DNA of 42,911 nucleotides from Oscillospiraceae bacterium (GTDB lineage: Bacteria > Bacillota > Clostridia > Oscillospirales > Oscillospiraceae), in assembly GCA_015067785.1 (NCBI GenBank), contig SVLR01000018.1, positions 1 through 42,911 on the forward strand. The letters run 5' to 3'. The translations under genes were made by a program, and so were the position numbers. Numbering within the stretch: position 1 is the stretch's first letter; each line of letters starts with the position of its first letter. Shown piece by piece: positions 24,699-33,256 of the stretch. The notes under the pieces are model-generated. The model saw nothing but the letters and a program-made list of their open reading frames with translations, ran no database searches and was not told the DNA's origin.

Positions 24699-25766
24699 AT
24701 GAATAAACTGAATGTTTGTGTTCTATTTGGCGGTATGAGCCCTGAGTATGCAGTTTCCCTTCGGTCTGCCGAATCTGTGTTGAACAATATGGATAGCAAT
24801 AAGTATAATATTTATCCGGTTGGTATCACACGGGACGGAAAGTGGATATGGTTTTCCGCAAACCAGTATGAGATGCTACCTGCTGATATTTGGCAGGAGC
24901 TCCCTGAGAATTGTCCTGCTGCAATTTCTCCCGTGAGAGGGCAGGGGTTGTTGATCTTCCGTCCTGAGGGGATGGAGACTGTACCTTTGGATGTGGTTTT
25001 TCCCGTTATGCACGGTGAAAACTGCGAGGACGGTGCTATTCAGGGATTGATGCAATTGGCGGGTATTCCTTGCGTAGGTCCGGATGTGGCTGCCTCTGCG
25101 GTTTCTATGGATAAGACGCTGACAAAGCTTGTGATCGACCACGCTGCAATTCCGCAAGCAAAATGGTATTTGGTTCGTGGGGGAGATCTTGCAACACGCA
25201 TTGACAGCGCTTGTGATGAGGTGGAAAAGCTGTTCTCATACCCAGTATTTGTAAAGCCTGCAGGTACTGGCTCCTCTGTTGGCGTTTCCAAAGCTGCAAA
25301 CCGAGATGCACTTTGCAGCGCACTCATAGAAGCAGCGAAGTATGACGATAAGATCCTTGTTGAGGAATTCATCCAAGGCAGAGAGATCGAGGTTGCTGTT
25401 ATGGGTAATGAGCGACCGGTTGCATCTGTTTGCGGTGAAATTGATTCCGGAGCTGAATTTTATGACTATGATGCCAAGTATGTAACAGATACTTCTGTTG
25501 CATATATTCCTGCCCGCATATCTCCCGAGACAGAAGAGCGGGTTCGAGATCTGGCTGTAAAGGCATATTTGGCGCTGGGTTGCTGTGGACTTTCCCGCGT
25601 AGATTTCTTTGTAACCTTTGCGGATAATACGATTGTCCTCAATGAGGTCAATACGCTTCCGGGCTTCACCTCTATCTCAATGTATCCCAAGCTTTTTGCT
25701 GCCAGCGGTATTCCTTACAGCGAACTGATCGATAATCTTTTGACGCTTGCAATGGAGGCCAATTGA
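24699..25766 (+). CDS. ddl: D-alanine--D-alanine ligase
   Basis: This 355-residue ATP-grasp enzyme forms D-Ala-D-Ala for peptidoglycan. Signatures are VCVLFGGMSPEYAVSL (about 5-20), PVMHGENCEDG (about 102-112), FVKPAGTGSSVGVSKA (about 183-198), VEEFIQGREIEVAVMGN (about 222-238) and the Mg-binding LNEVNTLPGFTSISMYP (about 313-329). The length is normal. In Ddl and VanA-type ligases the omega-loop residue sets D-Ala versus D-Lac use; I did not resolve it here. GAGGTG precedes the ATG, and the stop overlaps the next ATG by one base. Confidence 0.96.
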   Translation: MNKLNVCVLFGGMSPEYAVSLRSAESVLNNMDSNKYNIYPVGITRDGKWIWFSANQYEMLPADIWQELPENCPAAISPVRGQGLLIFRPEGMETVPLDVVFPVMHGENCEDGAIQGLMQLAGIPCVGPDVAASAVSMDKTLTKLVIDHAAIPQAKWYLVRGGDLATRIDSACDEVEKLFSYPVFVKPAGTGSSVGVSKAANRDALCSALIEAAKYDDKILVEEFIQGREIEVAVMGNERPVASVCGEIDSGAEFYDYDAKYVTDTSVAYIPARISPETEERVRDLAVKAYLALGCCGLSRVDFFVTFADNTIVLNEVNTLPGFTSISMYPKLFAASGIPYSELIDNLLTLAMEAN

Positions 25767-26191
25767 TGAAAACAGCGGTTATGCTGTCTCTTCGCGGACA
25801 GCAGGATTACGGAGATCAGGAGCCTGAGATCATCAGTCTGATCACGGAAGGTATTTTGGAGCAGGCGGAGAATGGTTGGATCGTCTCGTACAAGGAAAGC
25901 GATTTGACCGGTCTCGACGGTGTGACAACAACATTTTACGTTAGCAAGGACTGTGTGACGCTTACCCGGACGGGAAAATTGGAATCCAAGATGGTATTTC
26001 GCAAGGGCGTTCCCCATGAATCCCTCTATCAAATGGAATTTGGTGCCCTGATGATTTCTGTTTGTGCTACTGCGATCAGCTGGGATATTGATGAATTTGG
26101 CGGTGTGATTGACCTTTGCTATGATATTGCTATTGAACAGACAGCCATGGGTGTTGTAACTTATCATTTGGATATTGCACAGAAAGAATAA
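25766..26191 (+). CDS. DUF1934 (YwiB-like) protein
   Basis: The 141-residue predicted calycin-like beta-barrel protein of the DUF1934 family has the pattern AVMLSLRGQQDY at its start and TEGILEQAENGWIVSYKESD (about 28-47). The ATG at 25766 shares its A with the ddl stop, and TGGAGG lies 10 bases upstream. The function is unknown. Position as the last gene of murC-ddl suggests an envelope-related role, but that is inference. Confidence 0.85.
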   Translation: MKTAVMLSLRGQQDYGDQEPEIISLITEGILEQAENGWIVSYKESDLTGLDGVTTTFYVSKDCVTLTRTGKLESKMVFRKGVPHESLYQMEFGALMISVCATAISWDIDEFGGVIDLCYDIAIEQTAMGVVTYHLDIAQKE

Positions 26192-26196
26192 AATAA

Positions 26197-26222
26197 CCAC
26201 CGGATATTTCGATATCCGGTGG
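26197..26222. terminator. Bidirectional terminator after the murC operon
   Basis: An 11 bp perfect stem CCACCGGATAT/ATATCCGGTGG with a TTCG tetraloop lies between convergent genes. Confidence 0.8.
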
Positions 26223-26232
26223 ATTTACTATT

Positions 26233-27201
26233 TTATGGCCTTGTGCCGATAAGCATATCTGTGGTAATACTGGGCTGCAAACGCATAAGGGGGATGGTTA
26301 TAGTTTCGCCTTCCTCTGCCTCGTCAAGAAGCTTCTGAACCTCACCGATTTGAAAACCGTAACCCACAGAGGATTCGGTTACGATGGAGGTTTCGGGGTC
26401 AATCGAGGCATTTACGGCTGATATACAATATTCGTGGAAAAGTAGTGCGGCGCTTGGGGGATCTGGCTGGACCAACTTGGTTTCGCCCTCAATTACAAAG
26501 GAGCGCGTGCGATGTGCAGTTTTCAGGGTTTGGAAAATCGTCTCCGGATCGCTCAGGTATTTGGAAGTGCCGAGTGTAACTACAAGAATTTGATTGGCTT
26601 CGCCAGGCGTCGGCTCCTGCGTTAAATCAGGTCGTTCGCCAATAAGCTCGGCAGTGGTCTGCTGTGGACGGCCATTAAAGGGTTGAACAAAGGCTTTTAA
26701 TAAGGCACGCACAGTACCGGCATCAACATTCACAAAATCCAAAGGATCAAGAACATAAAGATCATTACCGTCACGCCCGTTGTTTCTCCCATGAAGATAG
26801 GCAGTGTTGGCTATAGCGGAAACATCAAGAGTTGCTTTTGTGTCCTGGTAGGTCAAAACAAGGATTTGATCGGCAATCTTAACGATCAAGTCATTTTTAG
26901 GCAGAAGTTCTCTTTCATGCTGTTGAAGCAAGGCAATTGCTTCTTCAACGGAAAGACCTTGTAGCGAAACGCGCCCAATAGATACATTGTTGATGTATCC
27001 GGTTTGGAGCCAGTTATCTGAATAAATTGCATAAGTGTAGAACATAAGACCCACAGCAAGTGCACAGCAGATGAGTATAAGAATATACTTCAATATACGC
27101 TTATTTCGTGATACTGCCTGCGCTTTAAGATACTGCTGGTACTCTGGAGTATCTTCGTCTATACTCTGTAGATATTCTGTTTTTCTTTTGAAAATAGCCA
27201 T
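26233..27201 (-). CDS. Membrane protein with PG_binding_4-like domains, no VanW domain
   Basis: The 322-residue single-pass protein has a cytoplasmic N-terminus and one transmembrane helix at about 37-58. The outer region begins NVSIGRVSLQGLSVEEAIALL (about 72-92), the opening typical of the PG_binding_4 domain that precedes VanW or L,D-transpeptidase domains. A second copy-like stretch, GYGFQIGEVQKLLDEA...GETITIPL, is near the C-terminus. No VanW or YkuD catalytic domain follows. It is probably an envelope protein facing peptidoglycan. It has its own promoter, squeezed between mfd and its start. Confidence 0.65.
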   Translation of the reverse strand: MAIFKRKTEYLQSIDEDTPEYQQYLKAQAVSRNKRILKYILILICCALAVGLMFYTYAIYSDNWLQTGYINNVSIGRVSLQGLSVEEAIALLQQHERELLPKNDLIVKIADQILVLTYQDTKATLDVSAIANTAYLHGRNNGRDGNDLYVLDPLDFVNVDAGTVRALLKAFVQPFNGRPQQTTAELIGERPDLTQEPTPGEANQILVVTLGTSKYLSDPETIFQTLKTAHRTRSFVIEGETKLVQPDPPSAALLFHEYCISAVNASIDPETSIVTESSVGYGFQIGEVQKLLDEAEEGETITIPLMRLQPSITTDMLIGTRP

Positions 27202-27229
27202 ATGAGAACACCTCGTCTAATATACCTTT

Positions 27230-27257
27230 ATTATATCACATATGGGATAAAAAGCAA
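27230..27257 (-). promoter_or_regulatory. Promoter of the PG_binding_4-like gene
   Basis: On the minus strand TTGCTT (27257-27252), 16 bp and TATAAT (27235-27230) start immediately after the mfd stop codon. Confidence 0.65.
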
Positions 27258-30200
27258 CTATTGGGGATGAAGTTGCTGATGGTACTTCTGTACAAATAGC
27301 TTGCACTGTCGCAGGATATCAATGCCGCTGGCAAGCTTCAGACGCACGGTTGGCTCCTTATAATTGGCAAGCAGTTGGACACGTCCTTTATAGGATGTGT
27401 CCGCGCAAAGAAAGCTGACAGCCTGAAAATTAAGCTCTGTAAGAGTGAAAAGGATCTCGCTGCCCTTTTGGCGGATATCCTTGATTCCGGCAGTCTTTGC
27501 ATTGGCGCGTAGAAGGGCAATTTCGATCAGGTTCATAACACCCTTTGGGGGATCTCCATAGCGGTCGACAATCTCATCAAGCAGATCGTCTGCATCGTTT
27601 TGGGAGCGGATTGCAGCCATACGACGGTACAGATCCATTCGCTCTTCTCCACGGGAGACATATCCTTGGTCTACATTTGCGGTTACATTCAGGTCGGCGG
27701 TGCATTCCGGTTCCTTCGGTTTCTCGCCTCGTTCCTCTAAAACGGCCTCGTCAAGGAGCTTAAGATACATATCGTAACCAACGCTCATCATATGACCTGA
27801 CTGTTCAGCACCGAGAAGATTGCCGGCACCGCGGATCTCTAAGTCTCGCATTGCGATCTTAAAGCCGGAGCCAAACTCAGCGAAGTCACGAATGGCAGAC
27901 AGTCGTTTTTCGGCAACCTCAGTCAGCGCTTTATCAGGCTTATATGTGAAATAGGCATATGCGTGGCGATTAGAACGACCGACGCGTCCGCGAAGCTGAT
28001 GAAGCTGAGAAAGACCAAAGCGATCAGCGTTTTCGATAATAAGAGTATTTGCGTTAGGAATATCCAGACCGGTTTCGATGATCGTTGTACAGACAAGGAC
28101 CTGAATGTCGCCGTTTGCCATAGCTTGCATCACCTCACCAAGGCTGTCTTCTCCCATTTTTCCGTGAGCAACAGCCACTTGGATGCCGGGAATCCGGCGC
28201 TTTAGTGCGGCAGCACATTGGTCAATTGTTTCAACCCGGTTGTGTAGATAGTATACCTGCCCGCCTCGGATGATCTCTCTACGGATCGCGTCATCCACAA
28301 CGGCATTGCTATGCTCCATAACAAAGGTCTGTACCGGGTAACGGTCAGCAGGGGGTTCTTCGATCGTAGACATATCCCGGATGCCGGACAGTGCCATGTT
28401 CAGGGTCCGGGGAATGGGGGTAGCAGAGAGCGTCAGCACGTCTACACCCTGGGAGATCTCCTTCAGCCGTTCCTTATGGCTGACACCGAAACGCTGTTCT
28501 TCATCCACAATCAGGAGTCCGAGATCTTTATACTCCACACCTTTTTGCAGAAGCTTATGGGTACCAACAATGACATCGACCAGACCGTCCTTCAAATCCT
28601 TTATGGTCTTTTTCTGCTGCTTTGGTGTGCGGAAGCGACTGAGTACATCCACATTCACTGGAAAACCGGAGAATCGGGAGAGAATGGTCTGATAATGCTG
28701 TTGGGCAAGAACGGTGGTAGGTACCAAAATGGCGACCTGCTTGCCGTCCATTACCGCCTTCATAACTGCCCGTAGAGCAACCTCAGTTTTGCCAAAGCCA
28801 ACATCGCCGCAGAGAAGACGGTCCATAGGGGTGATGGATTCCATATCCGCTTTGATATCAGCAATACAGCGAAGCTGATCGTCGGTTTCTGGGTATGGGA
28901 AATTGTCTTCAAATTCTAATTGCCAAGGGGTGTCGGCAGAGAAAGCATAGCCTTCTTGTCTGCGACGGGCGGCATAGAGCTTAATTAGCTCGGCTGCCAT
29001 ATCCTTGGCGGCTTTTCGTGCTTTTTGCTTGGTTTTTTGCCAAGCATCGGTACCGATCTTACTGAGTCGGACATTGCCGTCCTCGCCACCGCCGATATAC
29101 TTACTGACCATATCCAGCTGTGTAGCGGGAACAAAGAGGGTATCTGTACCCTGATAGGCGATTTTGATATAGTCTTTGATCACGCCGTCTAGACGAATCT
29201 GCTCCATAGCAACAAAGCGGCCAATGCCGTAGTTGTCGTGGACGACCAGGTCGCCGGGGGCCAGGTCCGTAAAGGAGCTGAGCTTCTGACGATTGGTTGT
29301 ACCCTTTGGCTTTTTGCGGACCGCACTCTTTGCCATAAGCTGACCTTCTGTCAGCACGGAGAAATGGATGGATGGATACTCCATACCGAAGGGCAAGGTG
29401 GCATCCGACAAAAAGATCTGACCTGGTTGGGGCAATATTTCCAAAGGAATGCAAATATTGGCACGCACGCCTCTGGATTCCAGCAGCTCCTGAAGCGATT
29501 CAGCTCTGCGGCGTGAGCCGCATAAAACAACGGTCGCATACTTTAGCTTTTGATAGTGGGTCAGATCTGCCGCGGCAGTGTCCATATTACCGCCAAAGCC
29601 GGGGAGCTGTTTTGCTGCAAGAGATAAAAGGGCCTTAGGGGGGCGGTCTTCGGGATAGGCGGCACCTGCAAAAGCGTCCAAATAAACGGTGGCTTTCTGC
29701 TGCAAGGACTGACAGAAGCGCTCCCAAGGGCAGGTGTAGTCGCATAATTCACCGGCTACTGCACCGGACTGCAAGAGTCCATCCAGCGCAAGCCCCATCT
29801 CATCCTCAAAGCTGCGAGCAGCTCTGTGTAGGTTTCCGTGATCGCACAAAACCACGGATGCATTTTTAGGAATGTAATCTACGGCGCAGGCAAAATCCGG
29901 ATAAATCAATGCCATATACCGGTCAGAAGCGGCATTTTGGACACGATTACGGAATGTCTCCAAATCCTTTTCTAATGTGGAGATCAGTACTTCGTTGGGT
30001 GTTTTGCGGCGTCTTTGTCGGGCAATGAATTGAGAGATATCGTCACAAAGACCCTCTATACCTTGGGGGTGGAGAGACGGCAGTGTTTCACTGATAGGGA
30101 GCAAAACTACCTCATCGGTGTTTTCGGTTCTGCGCTGGGTATCCGGGTCAAAATAACCCATGGTATCCAACTCGTCGCCAAAAAATTCCGCACGGAAGGG

Positions 30201-30764
30201 ACGGTCAGCAGCAGGGGAGAATACATCCAGAATGCCGCCGCGAACGGCAAATTGACCCGGTCCTTCTACCATTGAGGCGCGTGAATAGCCTGCATCTGTT
30301 AAGTGGGAAACCAAATCCTCTAAATCATAGGATTTACCGACTGTCAGCCGAAAAACGGTTTTATGCAAAAGCGTGGGGGGCATAGTCCGAATGGCAAGAG
30401 ACTCCCAAGACATAATTTGCACGCGCGTACGGCTGCAAGAAAGATCATAAAGCTGGCGAAGACGCCTTTGTTCCCAACCGCGGGAGACCACAATGCTGTC
30501 ATAAAGGGTCAGCTCTCTGCCGGGCAGAATGGGAAAGTCTTCTCCTGTGAAGGCGGTCAGCTCACCTTGCAGCCGTTTAGCGGCCATATCGTCCTGACAG
30601 ATAATCACCAAAGGTTGGTCTGTATGAGTATAGAGACCTGATAGAATATGACTGCGATTGATTTGTCCAATGCCGGTGAGGGCAACGGCAGAAGAAGCTT
30701 CCAAACACTGGAGAAGCGTTCGGTATTCAGGTATGGATTTGAGTATATTCAGTATCTCCTTCAT
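27258..30764 (-). CDS. mfd: Transcription-repair coupling factor Mfd
   Basis: The 1168-residue SF2 translocase removes stalled RNA polymerase and recruits UvrA. The N-terminal UvrB-like module (about 1-380) has EGPGQFAVRGGILDVF. The RNA-polymerase-interacting domain has DLAPGDLVVHDNYGIGRF (about 490). Helicase motifs follow: Walker A GDVGFGKTE (653-661), DEEQRFGV (about 755) and LSATPIPRTL. The TRG/C-terminal part has LHQLRGRVGRS and a TRCF domain. The ATG at 30764 follows GAGGTG; an in-frame extension of nine residues has no better site. It follows prs and pth as in Bacillus, and works with the UvrA encoded nearby. Confidence 0.96.
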   Translation of the reverse strand: MKEILNILKSIPEYRTLLQCLEASSAVALTGIGQINRSHILSGLYTHTDQPLVIICQDDMAAKRLQGELTAFTGEDFPILPGRELTLYDSIVVSRGWEQRRLRQLYDLSCSRTRVQIMSWESLAIRTMPPTLLHKTVFRLTVGKSYDLEDLVSHLTDAGYSRASMVEGPGQFAVRGGILDVFSPAADRPFRAEFFGDELDTMGYFDPDTQRRTENTDEVVLLPISETLPSLHPQGIEGLCDDISQFIARQRRRKTPNEVLISTLEKDLETFRNRVQNAASDRYMALIYPDFACAVDYIPKNASVVLCDHGNLHRAARSFEDEMGLALDGLLQSGAVAGELCDYTCPWERFCQSLQQKATVYLDAFAGAAYPEDRPPKALLSLAAKQLPGFGGNMDTAAADLTHYQKLKYATVVLCGSRRRAESLQELLESRGVRANICIPLEILPQPGQIFLSDATLPFGMEYPSIHFSVLTEGQLMAKSAVRKKPKGTTNRQKLSSFTDLAPGDLVVHDNYGIGRFVAMEQIRLDGVIKDYIKIAYQGTDTLFVPATQLDMVSKYIGGGEDGNVRLSKIGTDAWQKTKQKARKAAKDMAAELIKLYAARRRQEGYAFSADTPWQLEFEDNFPYPETDDQLRCIADIKADMESITPMDRLLCGDVGFGKTEVALRAVMKAVMDGKQVAILVPTTVLAQQHYQTILSRFSGFPVNVDVLSRFRTPKQQKKTIKDLKDGLVDVIVGTHKLLQKGVEYKDLGLLIVDEEQRFGVSHKERLKEISQGVDVLTLSATPIPRTLNMALSGIRDMSTIEEPPADRYPVQTFVMEHSNAVVDDAIRREIIRGGQVYYLHNRVETIDQCAAALKRRIPGIQVAVAHGKMGEDSLGEVMQAMANGDIQVLVCTTIIETGLDIPNANTLIIENADRFGLSQLHQLRGRVGRSNRHAYAYFTYKPDKALTEVAEKRLSAIRDFAEFGSGFKIAMRDLEIRGAGNLLGAEQSGHMMSVGYDMYLKLLDEAVLEERGEKPKEPECTADLNVTANVDQGYVSRGEERMDLYRRMAAIRSQNDADDLLDEIVDRYGDPPKGVMNLIEIALLRANAKTAGIKDIRQKGSEILFTLTELNFQAVSFLCADTSYKGRVQLLANYKEPTVRLKLASGIDILRQCKLFVQKYHQQLHPQ

Positions 30765-30800
30765 AGTACACCTCACAAAAAATATCTCCACGCAGGAACG

Positions 30801-30828
30801 CGGAAAGGGGGATCAGACCCCCTCTCCG
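30801..30828 (-). other. Stem-loop between pth and mfd
   Basis: GGGGG/CCCCC and flanking CGGA/TCCG arms form a hairpin in the pth-mfd gap. No T-run follows directly on the minus strand, so it may be a processing or attenuating element rather than a terminator. Confidence 0.4.
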
Positions 30829-30843
30829 TACTTTCTCTCTATT

Positions 30844-31440
30844 TCATTCCGGATGACTTCCGTTATATAAGTTGGCGGCAACGGGTACACCCTTATCGAT
30901 GATGGCAAGGGCGGCATCTGCAGCTTTTGACAGGGAATAGGAAAGCGCTTTTTCCTCTTGTGCGGAAAAAGGTGACAGCACCCAATCTGCCAGATCCTTG
31001 TCGGCATCCGGTTTGGCACCGACACCGATCTTTACCCGGGGGAAGTCCTGACTGCCAAGCAGCCCGATGATGGACTTAATACCATTGTGTCCGCCTGCAG
31101 AACCGTCTGCGCGAACACGAAGGCGACCGGGGGGGAGTGATATATCGTCAAATAAAACGATGATCCTTTGGGGCGGAATGTTAAAGTAAGCAGAAAGCTG
31201 CAGGACGGATTGACCGGATAAATTCATATAGGTCAGAGGTTTAAGAAGATACAGCTTCTCGCTACCGTATTTTACCTGCCCGTACAGTCCCTGAAACTTG
31301 CTTTTGTCGACCTTGCAATTAAGCCGCTCTGCAAGAATGTCCAATGCGCGATAGCCTGCATTGTGTCGGGTATGCGTATAATCCTTTCCAGGGTTACCCA
31401 AGCCAACAATGAGCCATCCGCCTTTCTCACGACCAAACAC
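30844..31440 (-). CDS. pth: Peptidyl-tRNA hydrolase
   Basis: This 198-residue enzyme releases peptides from prematurely dropped peptidyl-tRNA. Family motifs are GLGNPGKDYTHTRHNAGY (13-30, catalytic His26), KPLTYMNLSG (about 66-75), DDISLPPGRLR (about 97-107) and GSAGGHNGIKSI (about 112-123, with the Asn that binds the tRNA CCA end region). The N-terminus is seven residues longer than the E. coli type. Only 3 bp separate it from the prs stop, so it shares the prs transcript. Confidence 0.96.
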   Translation of the reverse strand: MFGREKGGWLIVGLGNPGKDYTHTRHNAGYRALDILAERLNCKVDKSKFQGLYGQVKYGSEKLYLLKPLTYMNLSGQSVLQLSAYFNIPPQRIIVLFDDISLPPGRLRVRADGSAGGHNGIKSIIGLLGSQDFPRVKIGVGAKPDADKDLADWVLSPFSAQEEKALSYSLSKAADAALAIIDKGVPVAANLYNGSHPE

Positions 31441-31443
31441 AGC

Positions 31444-32409
31444 TTAGAACAGGTCCGCGATGGAGGTGCCGCCGTGGACATGGGCGATAGCCCGGGCAAA
31501 AATGGGGGCTACATCCAACATCTTGATCTTGTCGCAGGGACAGTTCTCCGGCATTGGGATGGTGTTATGGAATACCAGCTCCTTTATAGCGCTGTTTTGA
31601 ATCCGATCAAAAGCAGGACCGGAGAGAACGCCGTGAGTCGCGCAGGCGTAAACCTCCTTAGCACCGCCTACCTCCACAAGGGCGTTGGCTGCATTGCAGA
31701 GAGAACCGGCTGTGTCGACCATATCGTCATAGAGAATGCAGGTCTTACCCTGTACATCACCGATGACATTCATAACCTCGCAGACATTGGCTTTCTGACG
31801 GCGCTTGTCTACAATGGCGAGACCCATATGAACCTTGGTGGCAAAAGCACGGGCACGGGCAACAGAGCCGACATCGGGAGAAACGACTACAAAGTCGTCG
31901 TGGTTAAACTTATCTTCAGGGAATTTATCGAGGTAGTATTTGACGAATGTGGGGTTGCCTAACAGATGATCCACGGGAATATCGAAGAAACCCTGAATCT
32001 GAGCTGCGTGGAGATCCATTGTCAGGATCCGATCAGCACCGGCAGCGGTAATCATGTTGGCGACAAGCTTTGCGGAGATAGGGTCACGGCTCTTGGCCTT
32101 GCGATCCTGACGGGCATAGCCAAAATAGGGGATGACTGCGGTAATACGGCCGGCAGAAGCGCGGCGGCAGGCGTCGATCATAACCAGCAGCTCCATCAGA
32201 TGGTCATTGACGGGCTTGCAGGTAGACTGAACGAGAAAAACGTCAGCACCGCGGACAGTTTCTTCCAGGGAGACGGAGGCTTCGCCGTCTGCAAAGGTAC
32301 GAACGGTGCTTTGTCCGAGCTTAATACCAAGCTCATTGCAAATGGTTTGGGCAAAGGCAGGATTGGAGTTGCCGCAGAATACCTTGATGTTGTCGCCGTA
32401 TGCAATCAT
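31444..32409 (-). CDS. prs: Ribose-phosphate pyrophosphokinase
   Basis: The 321-residue PRPP synthase makes 5-phosphoribosyl-1-diphosphate for nucleotide, His, Trp and NAD synthesis. Visible are TFADGEASVSL (about 38-48), the flexible-loop RQDRKAKSRDPISAKL (about 100-115), the Mg-binding MDLHAAQIQGFFDIP (about 131-145) and the PRPP loop LYDDMVDTAGS (about 226-236). The length and motif set are those of class I enzymes. The promoter leaves a leader of about 55 bases. It heads the prs-pth-mfd run. Confidence 0.96.
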   Translation of the reverse strand: MIAYGDNIKVFCGNSNPAFAQTICNELGIKLGQSTVRTFADGEASVSLEETVRGADVFLVQSTCKPVNDHLMELLVMIDACRRASAGRITAVIPYFGYARQDRKAKSRDPISAKLVANMITAAGADRILTMDLHAAQIQGFFDIPVDHLLGNPTFVKYYLDKFPEDKFNHDDFVVVSPDVGSVARARAFATKVHMGLAIVDKRRQKANVCEVMNVIGDVQGKTCILYDDMVDTAGSLCNAANALVEVGGAKEVYACATHGVLSGPAFDRIQNSAIKELVFHNTIPMPENCPCDKIKMLDVAPIFARAIAHVHGGTSIADLF

Positions 32410-32469
32410 CTGAAATATACCTCGCTTATTTCTATATTCGGCTCAGGACATACCTTTAGCCACACATCG

Positions 32470-32499
32470 ATATTATAGCACTAAAGCTATATAAATTGC
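32470..32499 (-). promoter_or_regulatory. Promoter of prs
   Basis: On the minus strand TTGCAA (32499-32494), 18 bp and TATAAT (32475-32470) form a near-consensus promoter. Confidence 0.65.
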
Positions 32500-32619
32500 A
32501 ACACTGGAAAGAAATATTTACCAACAAATTTTGTCATTGGATATGCTTGTTGTTTAGCGACGATGTACAAAGGAAAAAGGAAGATTCTTATAAACGATAT
32601 TGATGGGACAACATTGTGC

Positions 32620-32640
32620 ATGCTGTTGACGAAACAGCAT
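32620..32640. promoter_or_regulatory. Inverted repeat over the -35 box
   Basis: ATGCTGTT (32620-32627), GACGA and AACAGCAT (32633-32640) form a perfect 8 bp dyad overlapping TTGACG. It is a candidate repressor or activator site for the lipoprotein gene. Confidence 0.45.
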
Positions 32641-32654
32641 AACAATTGTATAAT
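32626..32654 (+). promoter_or_regulatory. Promoter of the small lipoprotein gene
   Basis: TTGACG (32626-32631), 17 bp and TATAAT (32649-32654). It implies that a start codon at 32646 is too early. Confidence 0.75.
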
Positions 32655-32702
32655 TCTATTTGGACAAGACCGTTACCTATAATGAAAGGAATCGTCATCA
32701 TT

Positions 32703-33197
32703 ATGAAAAGAGTATTTTTGCTTTTTTTGGTTTCTGTCATGCTTTTTAGCTTTACTGCCTGCGAGAATCTGCGTCTTTTTGTTAGCCAAAATGCCGGAAT
32801 TCGAGATCTGGCGTTCTATAAGCAAGGCGACAAAGTCTGTTTGAAAGTAGAATATTTCGATTGCATGGGATATAGCGTTGAGATTCTCGAAGATGACGAT
32901 GTAATTATCCAAGGGGAACGGCCTGTTGAATTCCAGAATTTAATTGGCGAAAATGCAATTAAGATATCCTTGATCGAAACGAAATTCAATAGACTATTAG
33001 ATGTTTATGATACCTTTGTGGTCTACAATGTAAGTCTTGAAGGCACAGACATAAAATTCATGCTGTGTCCCAGCCCAGAGCATTCCTTGTATGTTTATGT
33101 TGGCTTTGCGGATAACATAAAAGCGTGTGCGACAGAGCGTACAAATATTAATATTCCTTTTGGCACAATCTATTTAGAGCTTGGAGAATATAAATAG
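32703..33197 (+). CDS. Small lipoprotein of unknown function
   Basis: The 164-residue protein has a classic lipoprotein signal (MKRVFLLFLVSVMLFSF, then TAC) with the lipidated Cys at 20. The mature part alternates short strands and looks like one beta-domain; no family is recognised. AAAGGA lies 12 bases before the ATG; an in-frame ATG at 32682 is possible but would spoil the signal peptide. It is monocistronic, with a dyad over its promoter suggesting regulated expression. Confidence 0.65.
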   Translation: MKRVFLLFLVSVMLFSFTACENLRLFVSQNAGIRDLAFYKQGDKVCLKVEYFDCMGYSVEILEDDDVIIQGERPVEFQNLIGENAIKISLIETKFNRLLDVYDTFVVYNVSLEGTDIKFMLCPSPEHSLYVYVGFADNIKACATERTNINIPFGTIYLELGEYK

Positions 33198-33199
33198 AA

Positions 33200-33238
33200 G
33201 CAAGGCTTATGCAATTTCGGTTGCATAAGCCTTGCTTA
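33200..33238. terminator. Strong bidirectional terminator between two lipoprotein genes
   Basis: A perfect 15 bp stem (33200-33214/33221-33235) with a TTTCGG loop lies between convergent genes, followed by TTAATT. Confidence 0.8.
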
Positions 33239-33256
33239 ATTAATTGGTTATACAGA

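Noticed and set aside
30801..30828. Terminator between pth and mfd.
   Set aside because: The stem is not followed directly by a T-run on the minus strand, and mfd shows no promoter of its own in the short gap.
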